Assembly (NCBI RefSeq): GCF_001625215.2
Contig: NC_030383.2
Coordinates: forward strand, 45,318,380-45,382,379
Source of the DNA: Daucus carota subsp. sativus
Taxonomy: Eukaryota; Streptophyta; Magnoliopsida; Apiales; Apiaceae
DNA: 64,000 nt
Direction: 5' to 3'
The notes beneath the pieces are model-generated. The model was not told the DNA's origin, did not search any database, and was given only the letters and a program-made list of their open reading frames with translations. Every line of letters starts with the position of its first letter. The first letter of the stretch is position 1. Shown one piece after another: positions 23,832 to 34,382 of the stretch. The position numbers and the translations under genes are program-made.

Positions 23832-25209
23832 GGATGATGACATTTAGAGGGCGTGAGGATATATACTTATAGCTGTAATGCATAATAAGTAAGCATTTCT
23901 ACTCCGTGGTTTCTGTTTGTATTTGAGCAATTGTTGTAATAAAGTAAGCATGATAAACAGTCACACCGGCTAGCTGATTAGTAGTCAGCTGAATGCTCGT
24001 TGTGTGATTCTGATAAGCTTGCAGTAAATTTGGCGTCGCTTCTTGTTTACTAACGCATGAAATAAGAGCTAGTATTCATTATTTCCGCATATTGTGATAA
24101 ATAAATAGCGATCCATATGCAACAGACTGAAAGCATGTGTATTGAAATCAGATTCTTGGGCAGCAGAGTCCATTCAGCCGATGGAGTCCTTTGGTACATG
24201 ATATGGTCGGCTGTTATTGTTGTCCAATATGTGCAAAATAATATGTGTGTTTGTGTGTATATAAGAACGAAAAGAGACAAAACAATATATGTGTTTGTGT
24301 GTGTATAAGAATGAAAGAAGACAAAACAATATATGTGTTTGTGTGTGTATAAGAACGAATGCAGACAAATTAAACGGATGATACAAACCAAAATCCGAAT
24401 TCTCAGGATAAAACGGTTGGCGATGCTACGCAACACCTTCAGCTTTAGCTTTCCAAAGTCTCGGAATAGTTCTCGGAAGCCCATGATTTACACCCCTGCA
24501 CGCGTGGGTGTTGGAGCAATACATTGGTAACACACGTGCATAAGTGTTTTGCTATACAAAGCCAAGTATTCTCCTTTGACAGTTATCGTGTGAGTTTGTG
24601 CAGCTTGCTTCGAAAAGTTTTTGAAACTCTATTTGAAATAATATTTTTTATTTTTGTACTTGAAAATTCGTACTATAAACTAAAAACTCATAGCGCGTTG
24701 AAAATGCGCTCGGTTAGAACTCGGTAATATAAAAATGGAGCTGGTAGGCTTTCTGACTTTGTTGTGTTGCGCATGAAGTCAACTCAATTGTGAGTATTAT
24801 CAAGACTTAAATGACAACGTGATTGCTACTCCTATAATTAACGAAATAAGACAGAAACCACGTGACTTTGAACTACGTAAATAACAGTAAATTGCTTCGC
24901 ACCGGTCAATAGCGTCCGGATCATATTTTGTATATTAAAATAAGATGTTCAAAATTTGTTTGGGCTGCCAGAAGAGAAAACAGGACTTCCACGTTTGATT
25001 CAATTCAAGATATGTATGTCCCAAGAACAAACTGCGTAGCTACTATATTCACACGCACAACACCCTTATATAAACTAAAGAGATGTAAAATAAATTTGTA
25101 TGGTTGTATTTCCCTTTCTAGCTTCAATTACTCATAAGTCCTAGCAATATAAATTAAGCTGCTTCTTCTTCACATTTTTTGATATTGACTATAAAACAAG
25201 AAAATATAC
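23832..25209. other. Intergenic spacer, patatin copies 2-3
   Basis: Contains a three-copy 44-bp minisatellite (24241-24370). A TATA-like TTATATAAACT near 25067 lies about 140 bp upstream of copy 3. No gene is seen. Confidence 0.45.
24241..24370 (+). repeat. 44-bp minisatellite
   Basis: Three copies of a unit of the form ATATGTGTTTGTGTGTGTAT plus AAGAACGAAAGAAGACAAAACA, in 44-bp register (ATAAGAA at 24261, 24305 and 24349). Confidence 0.85.
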
Positions 25210-26817
25210 ATGAAGGCCACAGGATTTTTGGTATTGGCATTACTGCTTGCATTAGCAAGTGCTCATGAATGTGCAACTAAACCACCTGCTGTTCGAACAA
25301 CAAAAGGGAACACCGTCACTGTTCTGAGTATCGACGGAGGTGGCATCAGAGGCATCATCCCTGGAACCATTCTCGCCTTTCTCGAGTCCAAGCTTCAGGT
25401 CTTCACTCTTCTTCCACCACATGGATGCTCTATACAAATTTATGTAGTGTGCTAGAAAACTAGTATAGACTAATAGTTTGATTATGTATACATTTTGTGT
25501 ACAGGAACTGGATGGACCGGATGCAAGAGTTGCAGACTACTTCGATGTGATATCTGGAACAAGCACAGGTGGCCTGGTCACTGCAATGCTTGCGGCTCCT
25601 GATAAAGATAACAAGCCTCTCTTCGCTGCCAGCGACGTTAACAAATTTTATTTTGAGCATGGACCCAAAATCTTCCCACAGGACAAGTATAATTCTCTTT
25701 ACCACATTCAAGTCATTTTCGTTTGAGAGGGCTAAAGTACTCATTTTGACTCGCATGCCATGTTTTTGTGAACTGATGGAATCAATTTTTTGATATATCT
25801 TACAGTGCCTCAGCTACAGGGCCAAAGTACGACGGAAAGTACCTAAGATCCATCATAAGGGAATTATTAGGCAACATGACCACGAACCGGACCCTTACTG
25901 ATGTGATCATTCCAACTTTCGACATCAAACTTCTTCAACCAATAATATTCTCTACAAGTGATGTAAGCCATTCTCTTTAATGCTTTTACAATTTACAGAT
26001 ATAATTTCTGAATCGGAAAATATTTCTCTGCAGGCCAGAGTAAAATTTTCAAAGAATGCATTACTGGCGGATGTCTGCATATCCACTTCTGCAGCTCCCA
26101 CGATTTTACCAGCACACTACTTTGAGACCACATATGAAGATGGGACGACACGTAGCTTCAATCTTATCGATGGTGGAGTCGCTGCAAACAATCCAGTATA
26201 TTTTCCTACTTGACTGCAATTTAATTAATTTCATAAAAATAGATTGATCTTCCTAAACTATTTTTTCTTGTTTTGAAACTAAATTTCAGACTCAAGTGGC
26301 GTTAACACAAATTTTCAATGAAATATTGAAAGGAAACTTTGAGTTTATTGACATTAAGCCCATGGACACTACAAAGATGTTAGTCCTTTCACTAGGCACT
26401 GGCGCAGCCAAGCTCGAGGCCAAGTACAATGCAAGCATGGTTGCTCAATGGAGTCCGATCAACTGGATTTTTGACAAGGGTGCCACGCCTTTGATCGATG
26501 TCTATAGCGCTTCAAGCGCTGATATGGTCGATATTCAAGTTTCTTCACTATTTCAATCCCTGGGAGCTGAGAAAAATTATTTGCGTATTCAGGATGATAA
26601 TCTTATAGGGAATACAACTTCAGCTGATATAGCAACCACAACAAATATGGAGGCACTTGCTGATATAGGAAATAAGCTGCTGGAGAAGTCAGTAGCCAGA
26701 GTGAATATTGATACCGGAGCGTTTGAGCCTGTGGTCGGAGAAGGTACTAATTCTGATGCACTCACTCGCTTTGCCAAGCTACTTTCTGATGAAAGGAAGA
26801 TCCGCATAGCTAATTAG
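25210..26817 (+). CDS. Patatin-like lipid acyl hydrolase, copy 3
   Basis: Exons: 25210-25398, 25505-25686, 25806-25962, 26034-26195, 26290-26817; 1218 nt, 405 aa, the full-length form in this cluster. Signal peptide [21 protein letters not shown], oxyanion loop [11 protein letters not shown], nucleophile GTSTGG and catalytic Asp in [11 protein letters not shown] are all intact. The exon 5 regions that are deleted in copies 1 and 2 are both present ([13 protein letters not shown] and [13 protein letters not shown]), so this copy is the best proxy for the ancestral gene. Confidence 0.94.
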
Positions 26818-27311
26818 TCGATTAAATCATTGTTGTTTCTCTCGAACAAATTAGCAATTTAATTATTTACTTCATTTCTCTTGTTCAATTTTTCATTGGT
26901 ATTGATAAATAAAAAGTGGTGCACTATGCTTTCACTACTGCAAAGTTTCCTCATGTAGATGTATATGGTCACTTCAGCGCACAGAACAAAGATTAAAGAT
27001 ATAGATAAAATTCAATTAGTCAGGTTTTAATCAAAGCATAAATAGTAAACGTCTCGGAATCATTGTCAAGCTAAGCAACGGCAAAAAGAACAGGAAATCG
27101 TATCTGGATAATTATAGCAGCACAATAACATCTCACTTTGGGTGCAAGTAAAATTATCGAGATTATTATCAAAAATATTTTTGTTTTTTTTTCCTAATAC
27201 AAATGTTGACACATTTCTCCTATATATATATTTACCTCAGTAATTGTTTGTTTGATGGATGTGTAATGATAATGATATATACCACGTTATCTCACCTTTT
27301 GGTTAAAATTA
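26818..27311. other. 3' flank of patatin copy 3
   Basis: AT-rich sequence before the first MITE of the 7.6-kb spacer between copies 3 and 4. No gene seen. Confidence 0.5.
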
Positions 27312-27313
27312 TA

Positions 27314-27561
27314 CTCCCTCGTCTCAATTTACAAGTCTTTTTTTTTCCAAGAGTCAAATTGACAAATTTTTGACAAATTATTGAAAAATATTTATTTATT
27401 GTTTTACAAAATAAAAAGTTACATATTAAAATAGACTTGATTTACCTTTTGATGATATTTTTTTAAAAAAACTTTCAATTATACTATATCTATAAATTTC
27501 AGTTAAAATATAGTCAATTTGACTAGTCAAAAAGAACTTATATATTTTGAGACGGAGGGAG
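27314..27561. mobile_element. Stowaway-type MITE
   Basis: Starts CTCCCTCGTCTCAATTTACA and ends in GAGACGGAGGGAG, inverted ends flanked by TA on both sides (27312-27313, 27562-27563). The 248-bp length and non-coding content fit Tc1/mariner Stowaway MITEs. Confidence 0.88.
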
Positions 27562-28039
27562 TACTTATGGGAAAATGTTAGCTATTTTTATTGATCGTGA
27601 GTCCATAATATTCTGACTTTTTGAAATATTAATACTAAATTCAAATTTAAAAATTATTTTTAAAATTTTACTTTTTACTAAAATTATATAATTAATATTT
27701 TAATTTAAAAAATTGAAAATTTATAAATATGTGTCAAAAAGTCAAACGATCTCTATTTTAAAACCTTCAGTTCTGTTCTTCTATACTTGTATCTAATAAA
27801 AAGAATTACGAAACACAAATTAAAACCTTCATTCTGTTCTTCTATACTTGTATCTAATAACTCTACCCAATTTAATCGATATTTTATATTTTGTCTTTCT
27901 TCTCACATTTAAATGTTTGCTTTTAATTTAGGAAAAATAAATATTTTTGTCATCTAACTTATTGTGTTTTTAGAAATTTGTCACTCAACTAATTTTTTTT
28001 TCTTTTTGCACATTAATATCAGGTTTGCTATTGTTTTTA

Positions 28040-28389
28040 GAGCAAGTCCAACAGTTGCCCTATTTAGTGTTTTAAATCATAATATAGGGCATTTGATGAA
28101 AAAACTTGATCCAACAATGTCTTAGTGATGCCCTATATCACTAGGACAACCCATTGAAGCCCTGCCCTATCCCATATTTTATAATATATTCTTACCAACA
28201 CTCTCTTTCTCTCTCTATTTTATATTATGTTTTAATGATGAAAGTGAACTTAATAATAAAATATTAAACATATAGTAAAAATAAGGCACATTGTTGGAGT
28301 TGAAGTTAGTAGAATATGTCCTAAACTACTAGGACATAATTTTTTATATTATATTTAGGGCTCCAACTAGGACACTGTTGGACTTGCTC
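28040..28389. mobile_element. PIF/Harbinger-type MITE, AGAGCAAGTCC family, copy A
   Basis: Inverted ends GAGCAAGTCCAACAG and GTTGGACTTGCTC with TTA target duplications (28037-28039, 28390-28392). 350 bp, non-coding. Confidence 0.88.
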
Positions 28390-28453
28390 TTAGTTACTGA
28401 CTTAGGTTCGGATTTGATTACTAGCATTATGATAATTTTTTGTAGCATCGTTA

Positions 28454-28834
28454 GAGCAAGTCCAAGAGAAGCCTTATATCATGTCCTAAGTTAAAATTTA
28501 AGGCATTTGATAAAAAAAGTTGCTCCAACAATGTCCTAGTGGTGCCTTATATCACTAGTACAACCCTTTCAAGCCTTGTTTTTGAAGCACTCTCTCTCCT
28601 TGCCCTATCTCATATTTTATAATAAATTCCTACCAACACTCTATTTCTCTCTTTACTTTATATTACGTTTCAATGATAAAAATGAACCTTTGATAATAAA
28701 ATATTAAACATATAGTGAAAATAAGGCACATTGTTGGAGTTGAAGTTAGTAGAATATATCATAAACTACTAGGACATAAGTAATTTTTTATATTATATTT
28801 AGAGTTCCACCTAGAACACCGTTGGACTTGCTCT
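28454..28834. mobile_element. PIF/Harbinger-type MITE, AGAGCAAGTCC family, copy B
   Basis: Same family as the copy 64 bp to the left: starts GAGCAAGTCCAAGAG after TTA and ends GTTGGACTTGCTC. The right TTA is offset by one T. Internal words (AAGGCACATTGTTGGAGTTG) are shared with copy A. Confidence 0.85.
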
Positions 28835-29802
28835 TTATACATAGTGATAACTTGTAATATTTGATTATGTGAAGTATATTTATATCTTTATACAGACATA
28901 TATCAAGTCATCAAAATATTATAAACTATTAGTATATTTTAAAAATACTACAAAGAATTGATATAATGCTAATAATCATATCTGAACCTAACTTTAGTGA
29001 TGAAAGAAAAAATCTAAACCTAATAGTAGGTAAAAAAAATATATAATTGAAAGATAAGTTTCTGAAAACCCAATAAATTGAGTGAGTAAAAAAATCAAAT
29101 TTCCCCTCAATTTAATATATATCAATAAATCCGATTATTCTAGCGACTTTTCGAATCTTTGACCCATATTTGTGCGCAGGCGGCCCTTGGATTAATGTGG
29201 CGTGCGGGTGGAGTAATATTTCTTCTTCATTTTTTCGTCCAAAACCGGGCAGAGGCATGTGTGATGTGAATCCTGTATAGATCTGGCGGCAAGTTCAATA
29301 GATTAGTAGAAGCCGGAGAAGCATATCGCTTCTGTTTTTTTGACCTATAACCTATTTATGCAAATAAATAAAAGTACTTTTAAAAAATCGAGAATGCTAT
29401 TTTTTTTTTTATCCAGAATTTCTGCTTTTTTTCCAAACATTTTATTAACTTATTTGCTCCTTGATTCAACTCAACTTTTTTAATTTAAGTAAGAAGTCAT
29501 TTTTTTTAAACTAAACCAAACGAGCGATATATATCTCAATCCCTGCTAATATTATAAAATAATAAATGTTAGTGAATCTTAATGATTCAGATAATTTACT
29601 TTTAGTATAAACTCTAATAACAATTCTTATATTTGTCTATTATTAATATTTTAATAATAAATTTGAAAGAGAGAAGAGGAAAATAAGGAAAAAGACAAAG
29701 AAAGAAGGAAGAAAATGAATATTTTATTTATAAATATTAAATAGGTAATGACCAGAGGTTATCAAAAAATAAGTAATGGTTAAAATATTTAAGAATATGC
29801 TA
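28835..29802. other. AT-rich spacer
   Basis: No gene or transposon ends recognised. A stretch near 29160-29320 has higher GC but no open frame of note. Confidence 0.4.
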
Positions 29803-30058
29803 CTCCCTCCGTCCCTTTTAGTTGTCACATTTGGTTTCGTGCTGGTCAAATTGACCAGAGTTTGACTGAAATTTATTAATTTTTTATCAGTTAGAAAAAA
29901 GAAAAGAAAATATGTCATTGAGGATAACTTTTAATCTAGTTTAAGATGTAATTTTTAGTTTTTAAAATAATGAAAAGTGACTTATAATCTTTGGTCAAAA
30001 GTTTGTCAATTTGATCAACAAAAATAGAAATGTGACAACTAAAAAGGGACAGAGAGAG
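29803..30058. mobile_element. Stowaway-type MITE
   Basis: CTCCCTCCGTCCCTTTTAGT at the left and ACTAAAAAGGGACAGAGAGAG at the right form inverted ends with TA flanks. 256 bp. Confidence 0.88.
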
Positions 30059-30118
30059 TATTGAGATAGGTTATCATTAGGATAGTGTTAAAGTGCCTCT
30101 TTATTGATAAATTATCTA

Positions 30119-30353
30119 CTCCCTCTGTTTTGAAATTTAGGTCATTTGACTTTTTTGCACGTATTTCTAAGTTTTTTGACCGCATGTCAAAAATCATTAT
30201 TTTTGATATTTTCTTTTTTTGAATAAAAATATATGATTTGTATTTTTATTCAAAAAAATTAATTTTAAAAAATAATAATTTTTCACATGCAGTTAAAGGA
30301 CTTAAAAATACGTGCAATAAAGTCAAACGACATATATTTCAAAATGGAGGGAG
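30119..30353. mobile_element. Stowaway-type MITE
   Basis: CTCCCTCTGTTTTGAAATTT to AAATGGAGGGAG with TA on both sides. 235 bp; a separate subfamily from the copy 60 bp upstream. Confidence 0.85.
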
Positions 30354-30385
30354 TATATATGATTTTAAGGACTCATTTAATTAAC

Positions 30386-31437
30386 GGGTTAATTATCTAG
30401 TTGGTCACTGAAGTGGGCTTAATGTATCAAGTTGGTCACTGAACTCAAAATGATATCAAGATGGTCACTGAAGTGGCCATAAATCTCAAACAAGTACCTT
30501 AAAATATGAGTTCAAGCAGTAAAAATATTATTTATTAAGTTTTACATATTATTTTTGAATGTTACCAAAGCCAAGTAAAATGTTATGACTTCTAATATTT
30601 ATGATAATATATTTAGATTTTATCAAGTTTATTTATTATTTATTTTAAATTAAAACAAAGTAATAACTATATAATAAAATATAGATAATAAATAAATTTG
30701 ATTTAATATAAATATATTATTTTAAATACTAGAAGTCATAACGTTTTAGTTGTTTGTGATAACATTTAAAAATAATGGCCCTGTTTGGGAATTAGCGGTT
30801 AGCGGTTAGTTGTTAGCGGATTGAATGAGATGTTTTGACTAGCTGATTTAAATAGATGTTTTGACTAGCGGATTGAATTAGCGGTTTCTTGTAAAACTGT
30901 TTGGTAAATAGCTGTTTGATGAGCTTTTTGTGACACATACCCAAACCGCTAACCCAAAAAGTTCCTCAAACTATCTTTTTGAAAATTAGCTTTTTTGAGC
31001 ACGATTGGATAATCCAAGTGGTTAAGGGCTTATCCTCTGTTGGGCCAGATCCTGAGTTCGACTTTGGCTCATCTCGAGAATATCTTAGAACAGATACTCA
31101 AATTGTAAGGCTATAAGCCACATTAGTAAAAAAAAATTAGCTTTTTGAGCCCAAACCTCTATTTCAATCCGCTAACTACCAAACACTAACATTAGCGGAT
31201 TGAAATGGTCAAACCTCTGAAACACCCCAAACCTCTAATTTTACCCCAAACCTCTAACTTCCAAACACCCCCAATGTGTAAAACTTTATAAATAATATTT
31301 TTACTGCTTGAACTCATAATTTAAGGTACTTATTTGATATTTATAATAACTTTAGTGACCATCTTGATACCGTTTTGAGTTCAATAATCAACTTGATACA
31401 TTAAATCCACTTCAGTGACCAACTTGATAATTAACCC
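30386..31437. mobile_element. Long-TIR Mutator-type fold-back MITE
   Basis: The left arm GGGTTAATTATCTAGTTGGT and the right arm ending in AATTATCAAGTTGGTCACTG (reverse strand) are inverted copies extending about 150 bp, including the GAGTTCAAGCAGTAAAAATA word. A perfect 10-bp target duplication TTTAATTAAC lies at 30376-30385 and 31438-31447, the length typical of Mutator-like elements. Another element is nested in its middle. Confidence 0.9.
30778..31273. mobile_element. Nested MITE with GGCCCTGTTTGG ends
   Basis: Left end GGCCCTGTTTGGGAATTAGC, right end CCAAACACCCCC. The interior repeats TTAGCGGTTAGCGG and inverted CAATCCGCTAACTACCAAAC. It sits inside the fold-back element, so it arrived later. 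The target duplication is unclear (AAT on both sides). Superfamily undecided (PIF- or hAT-like). Confidence 0.65.
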
Positions 31438-31447
31438 TTTAATTAAC

Positions 31448-32454
31448 TTACTGGACCTGCTCTAAATTTATGTATAGGGTCGACCATCGTAAATTAAGCG
31501 GAGGTTTTTCTACTACTGACGTTGGCAACTTGTTGTCATAGATCACGTAATCAGATTCTACAATTTGATCATTATTTATAAATAATTACTCCTCAAATGT
31601 ATATGAACGATGCGGATGCAGGCGGCTAAGAGCATCTCAAACCATGCAAAATCTTTGGCTAAAAAATGAGTTGGCATTCCAAATTTAAAAAATATAGCCA
31701 GCGTCCTCAAAAAATAGCACTCCAACCACACTAATATGTTGTCTATAATTTTAACCAACCTCCTACGGATGACTATATTTGTCGAATCTCTACAGGTCTG
31801 TAAGAAATCTGTAGGAAGATTACACATCATTTATTACCATATTAAACTGATATATTTTATTTTAACAATCTAAAATATTAATAACATAATATTTTTTCTT
31901 AAAAAAAATAAATAAAATAACATAATATTTTTAAATTACAGCCAAGCAGTATAGCCAATACCATTGAAGCAAAATGTCTTGCAGGTTCAGCAAATTTTAC
32001 ATTATGTCTTACAAGTTCAATTTAGCCAACAATTATAACCAACACCGTTGAAGATGCTCTAATTCAAGAAAAACAGCAACCACAGGTCCACAGCTCATAT
32101 ATTGAAACTAATTATCATTTCTACCTAATCTTTCCCTCGATTATTATAATTTCGAATCGCGGATCTATCATGTTCTGCGAGCAAGGCAAGTTATAATCTT
32201 TATTTTTCTTGACTTAAAGAACGTGGCTAATATTTAGTAACAACTGGTAATAGAATATGGTTGTTATTTCTCCATAATAATAATGAATTCGAAAGCCATC
32301 TCCGTGACAGGTCCGTTCCTATCCTCTTCTCTTCCTCCAAAGTCCCGAGTAATCCGAGCAAGACAAAGTTTTATCTAGGTTCAACAAAAGTAAAAGGTTA
32401 ATTTCATACCTCCGAGTGATTTAATTCGTTCGTATATAATAGTTTTATGTGGTA
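31448..32454. other. AT-rich spacer
   Basis: No supportable gene. An inverted pair AGCATCTCAA ... TTGAAGATGCTCT around 31631-32059 may be another degenerate MITE. Confidence 0.35.
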
Positions 32455-32705
32455 CTCCCTCCGTTTCAATTTACATGTCCACTTTAAAGAAATTTTTTGG
32501 TTTCAAATTAGTTGTCCATTTCAACTTTCAATGCAAAATCATATTTCCAAAGTCAATTCTACTCCACATATCTCTTATTTATATTTCCTAGATCAATCTC
32601 ATACCACATGTTATAGTCATATAATTCATCTAATTTATCAACATCCATTTTTCTTAAACTGTGTGATTTTTTTAAAGGTGAACATCTATTTTGAAACGGA
32701 GGGAG
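32455..32705. mobile_element. Stowaway-type MITE
   Basis: CTCCCTCCGTTTCAATTTAC at the left, GAAACGGAGGGAG at the right, TA at both sides. 251 bp. Confidence 0.88.
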
Positions 32706-33129
32706 TATATCATTTTGTGTCGTGTACCCAAAAGAATAAACACAAAAGCAATTTATTTAGGGTTCATTTATTTTCGTGTTGTGTATCTTTATTTTGAGTC
32801 GTGTTTAATGTAAAATTGATTTTAAATAAATACATATATTAATATAAATATTAAATTTCTAGGTATATATATATAAAATTATATGAAATATATACATTTA
32901 AATCATTTATAGTTACAATATTATAAACTATGCATATTTTAAAGAAAATATACATATATTTATTATAAATATACATATTTATAATTACATATTAATATTT
33001 AATCATAAAATTATATTTATTTCGTGTAACTCGTGTCGTGTACCCAAAGGATAAACAAAAAACCAACACTACATCTAGTCTAGTCATGTATTTCGTGTCG
33101 TTTACTCAAAATGAAAACATAAATATTAA

Positions 33130-33457
33130 GGTTGTGTTCACTTCATGGAATGAAATGAGGAGAGAATGAAATGGAAAATTATATAGTAGTTTTAAGGAGA
33201 AAGAAGAAAGTATGAGATAATGACGACAAAATATGAATGTAGTTAGTTTTTTTGTGAGAAAGATTGTGAAGAAACATGATGTTGAAATGGAATGAGCATT
33301 CCTTCCAAAACATGTGAGTTAGAATTATAGTTAAAATAGTAAGGTTAGAATGATTGAAGGAATAAAAATTATATACATTTTTTTGATCAACACCATTTTA
33401 GAGTATAAAATTCATTCCATTCTCCCTCCATTCCATTCACTCCAAGTGAACACAACC
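33130..33457. mobile_element. PIF/Harbinger-type MITE with GGTTGTGTTCACTT ends
   Basis: Inverted ends GGTTGTGTTCACTT and AAGTGAACACAACC with TAA duplications at 33127-33129 and 33458-33460. 328 bp, non-coding; inner arms also pair (GGAATGAAATG / CATTCCATTC). Confidence 0.88.
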
Positions 33458-33947
33458 TAAATATTTTTCTCATTTTCATGTCATATTTTCGTATCGTATG
33501 AAAAATTGTCGGGTCATAGTTCATTTGTTTCCAAGCAATCTATTCCTTGAGAAGGCTTCAAAATCATATAAAAATAATACGTGACAAATTAATTTTTATT
33601 AAAAATTTATAAATAAAAAGTTGCACGGAAAATTACATCCTCTCAATTTTTAAGTTTAAATCAATTTTAATCCAATCTTAAAATTATATCAATTTATATA
33701 AAGGATCCAGGTCCGTGCATAAGAGACCGGTTAAACAACATACAGTTTTGTGGCCGTTGGATGAATATCCAATGGCCAGGATTGTAACTTAAATTTAGCA
33801 CATCACGCGTTTTATAATCGCTGGACGGGGAAAATAATTTTGTTCTGTGCTTAAAAAATGCTGAACATAGATTATAATCGTGGCCGACAGTCAGGAGATT
33901 GTGAGTTATGTCACGACCTAGACCCTTATATAAATACGGTTTTTCTG

Positions 33948-34120
33948 TGGTGTGCCCATGGGCACACACTAAGCGCTAACTTTCATGAGTATGATGCATT
34001 TTTATTGGTCCTCCAATCATAAATATGGATGGCCCCCCTGCATTTGCACCAAGTCCACCAATAAAAACCCACCAAACTCATCAAAGTTAGTGTTTATTGT
34101 GTGCCCTTGGGCACACATTA
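33948..34120. mobile_element. Small fold-back element with palindromic ends
   Basis: The left end carries the perfect palindrome GTGTGCCCATGGGCACAC and the right end GTGTGCCCTTGGGCACAC. The arms continue as inverted repeats (CTAACTTTCATGAGT / CATCAAAGTTAG). It ends about 260 bp upstream of patatin copy 4. Confidence 0.75.
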
Positions 34121-34382
34121 GAAAGACCCATATAAATATATATTTTTGGGTTTAAATCAGGATGGAAAGATAAACCTCTCGTAGTCTGTCAAAAGAGCAT
34201 ACGGGGAGTAACAAAAAAATACTGGACTTTACACATTTGAAAATGACTCTGCAGAGTAGCTGTACCTGCCTTGCATTAATTATTTACATACGAGTCCCAA
34301 ACATTTAAACTCTTTGTTTTTAAGAGTATAAAACAGGGAAGAGTATGTTAGGAAGCTGGTAAGCTAAACAGCAGTTTTAGTA

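Noticed and set aside
24050..24484. Minus-strand 144-codon frame with repeated HTHKHIYCFV words
   Set aside because: Generated by the 44-bp minisatellite; no independent coding signal.
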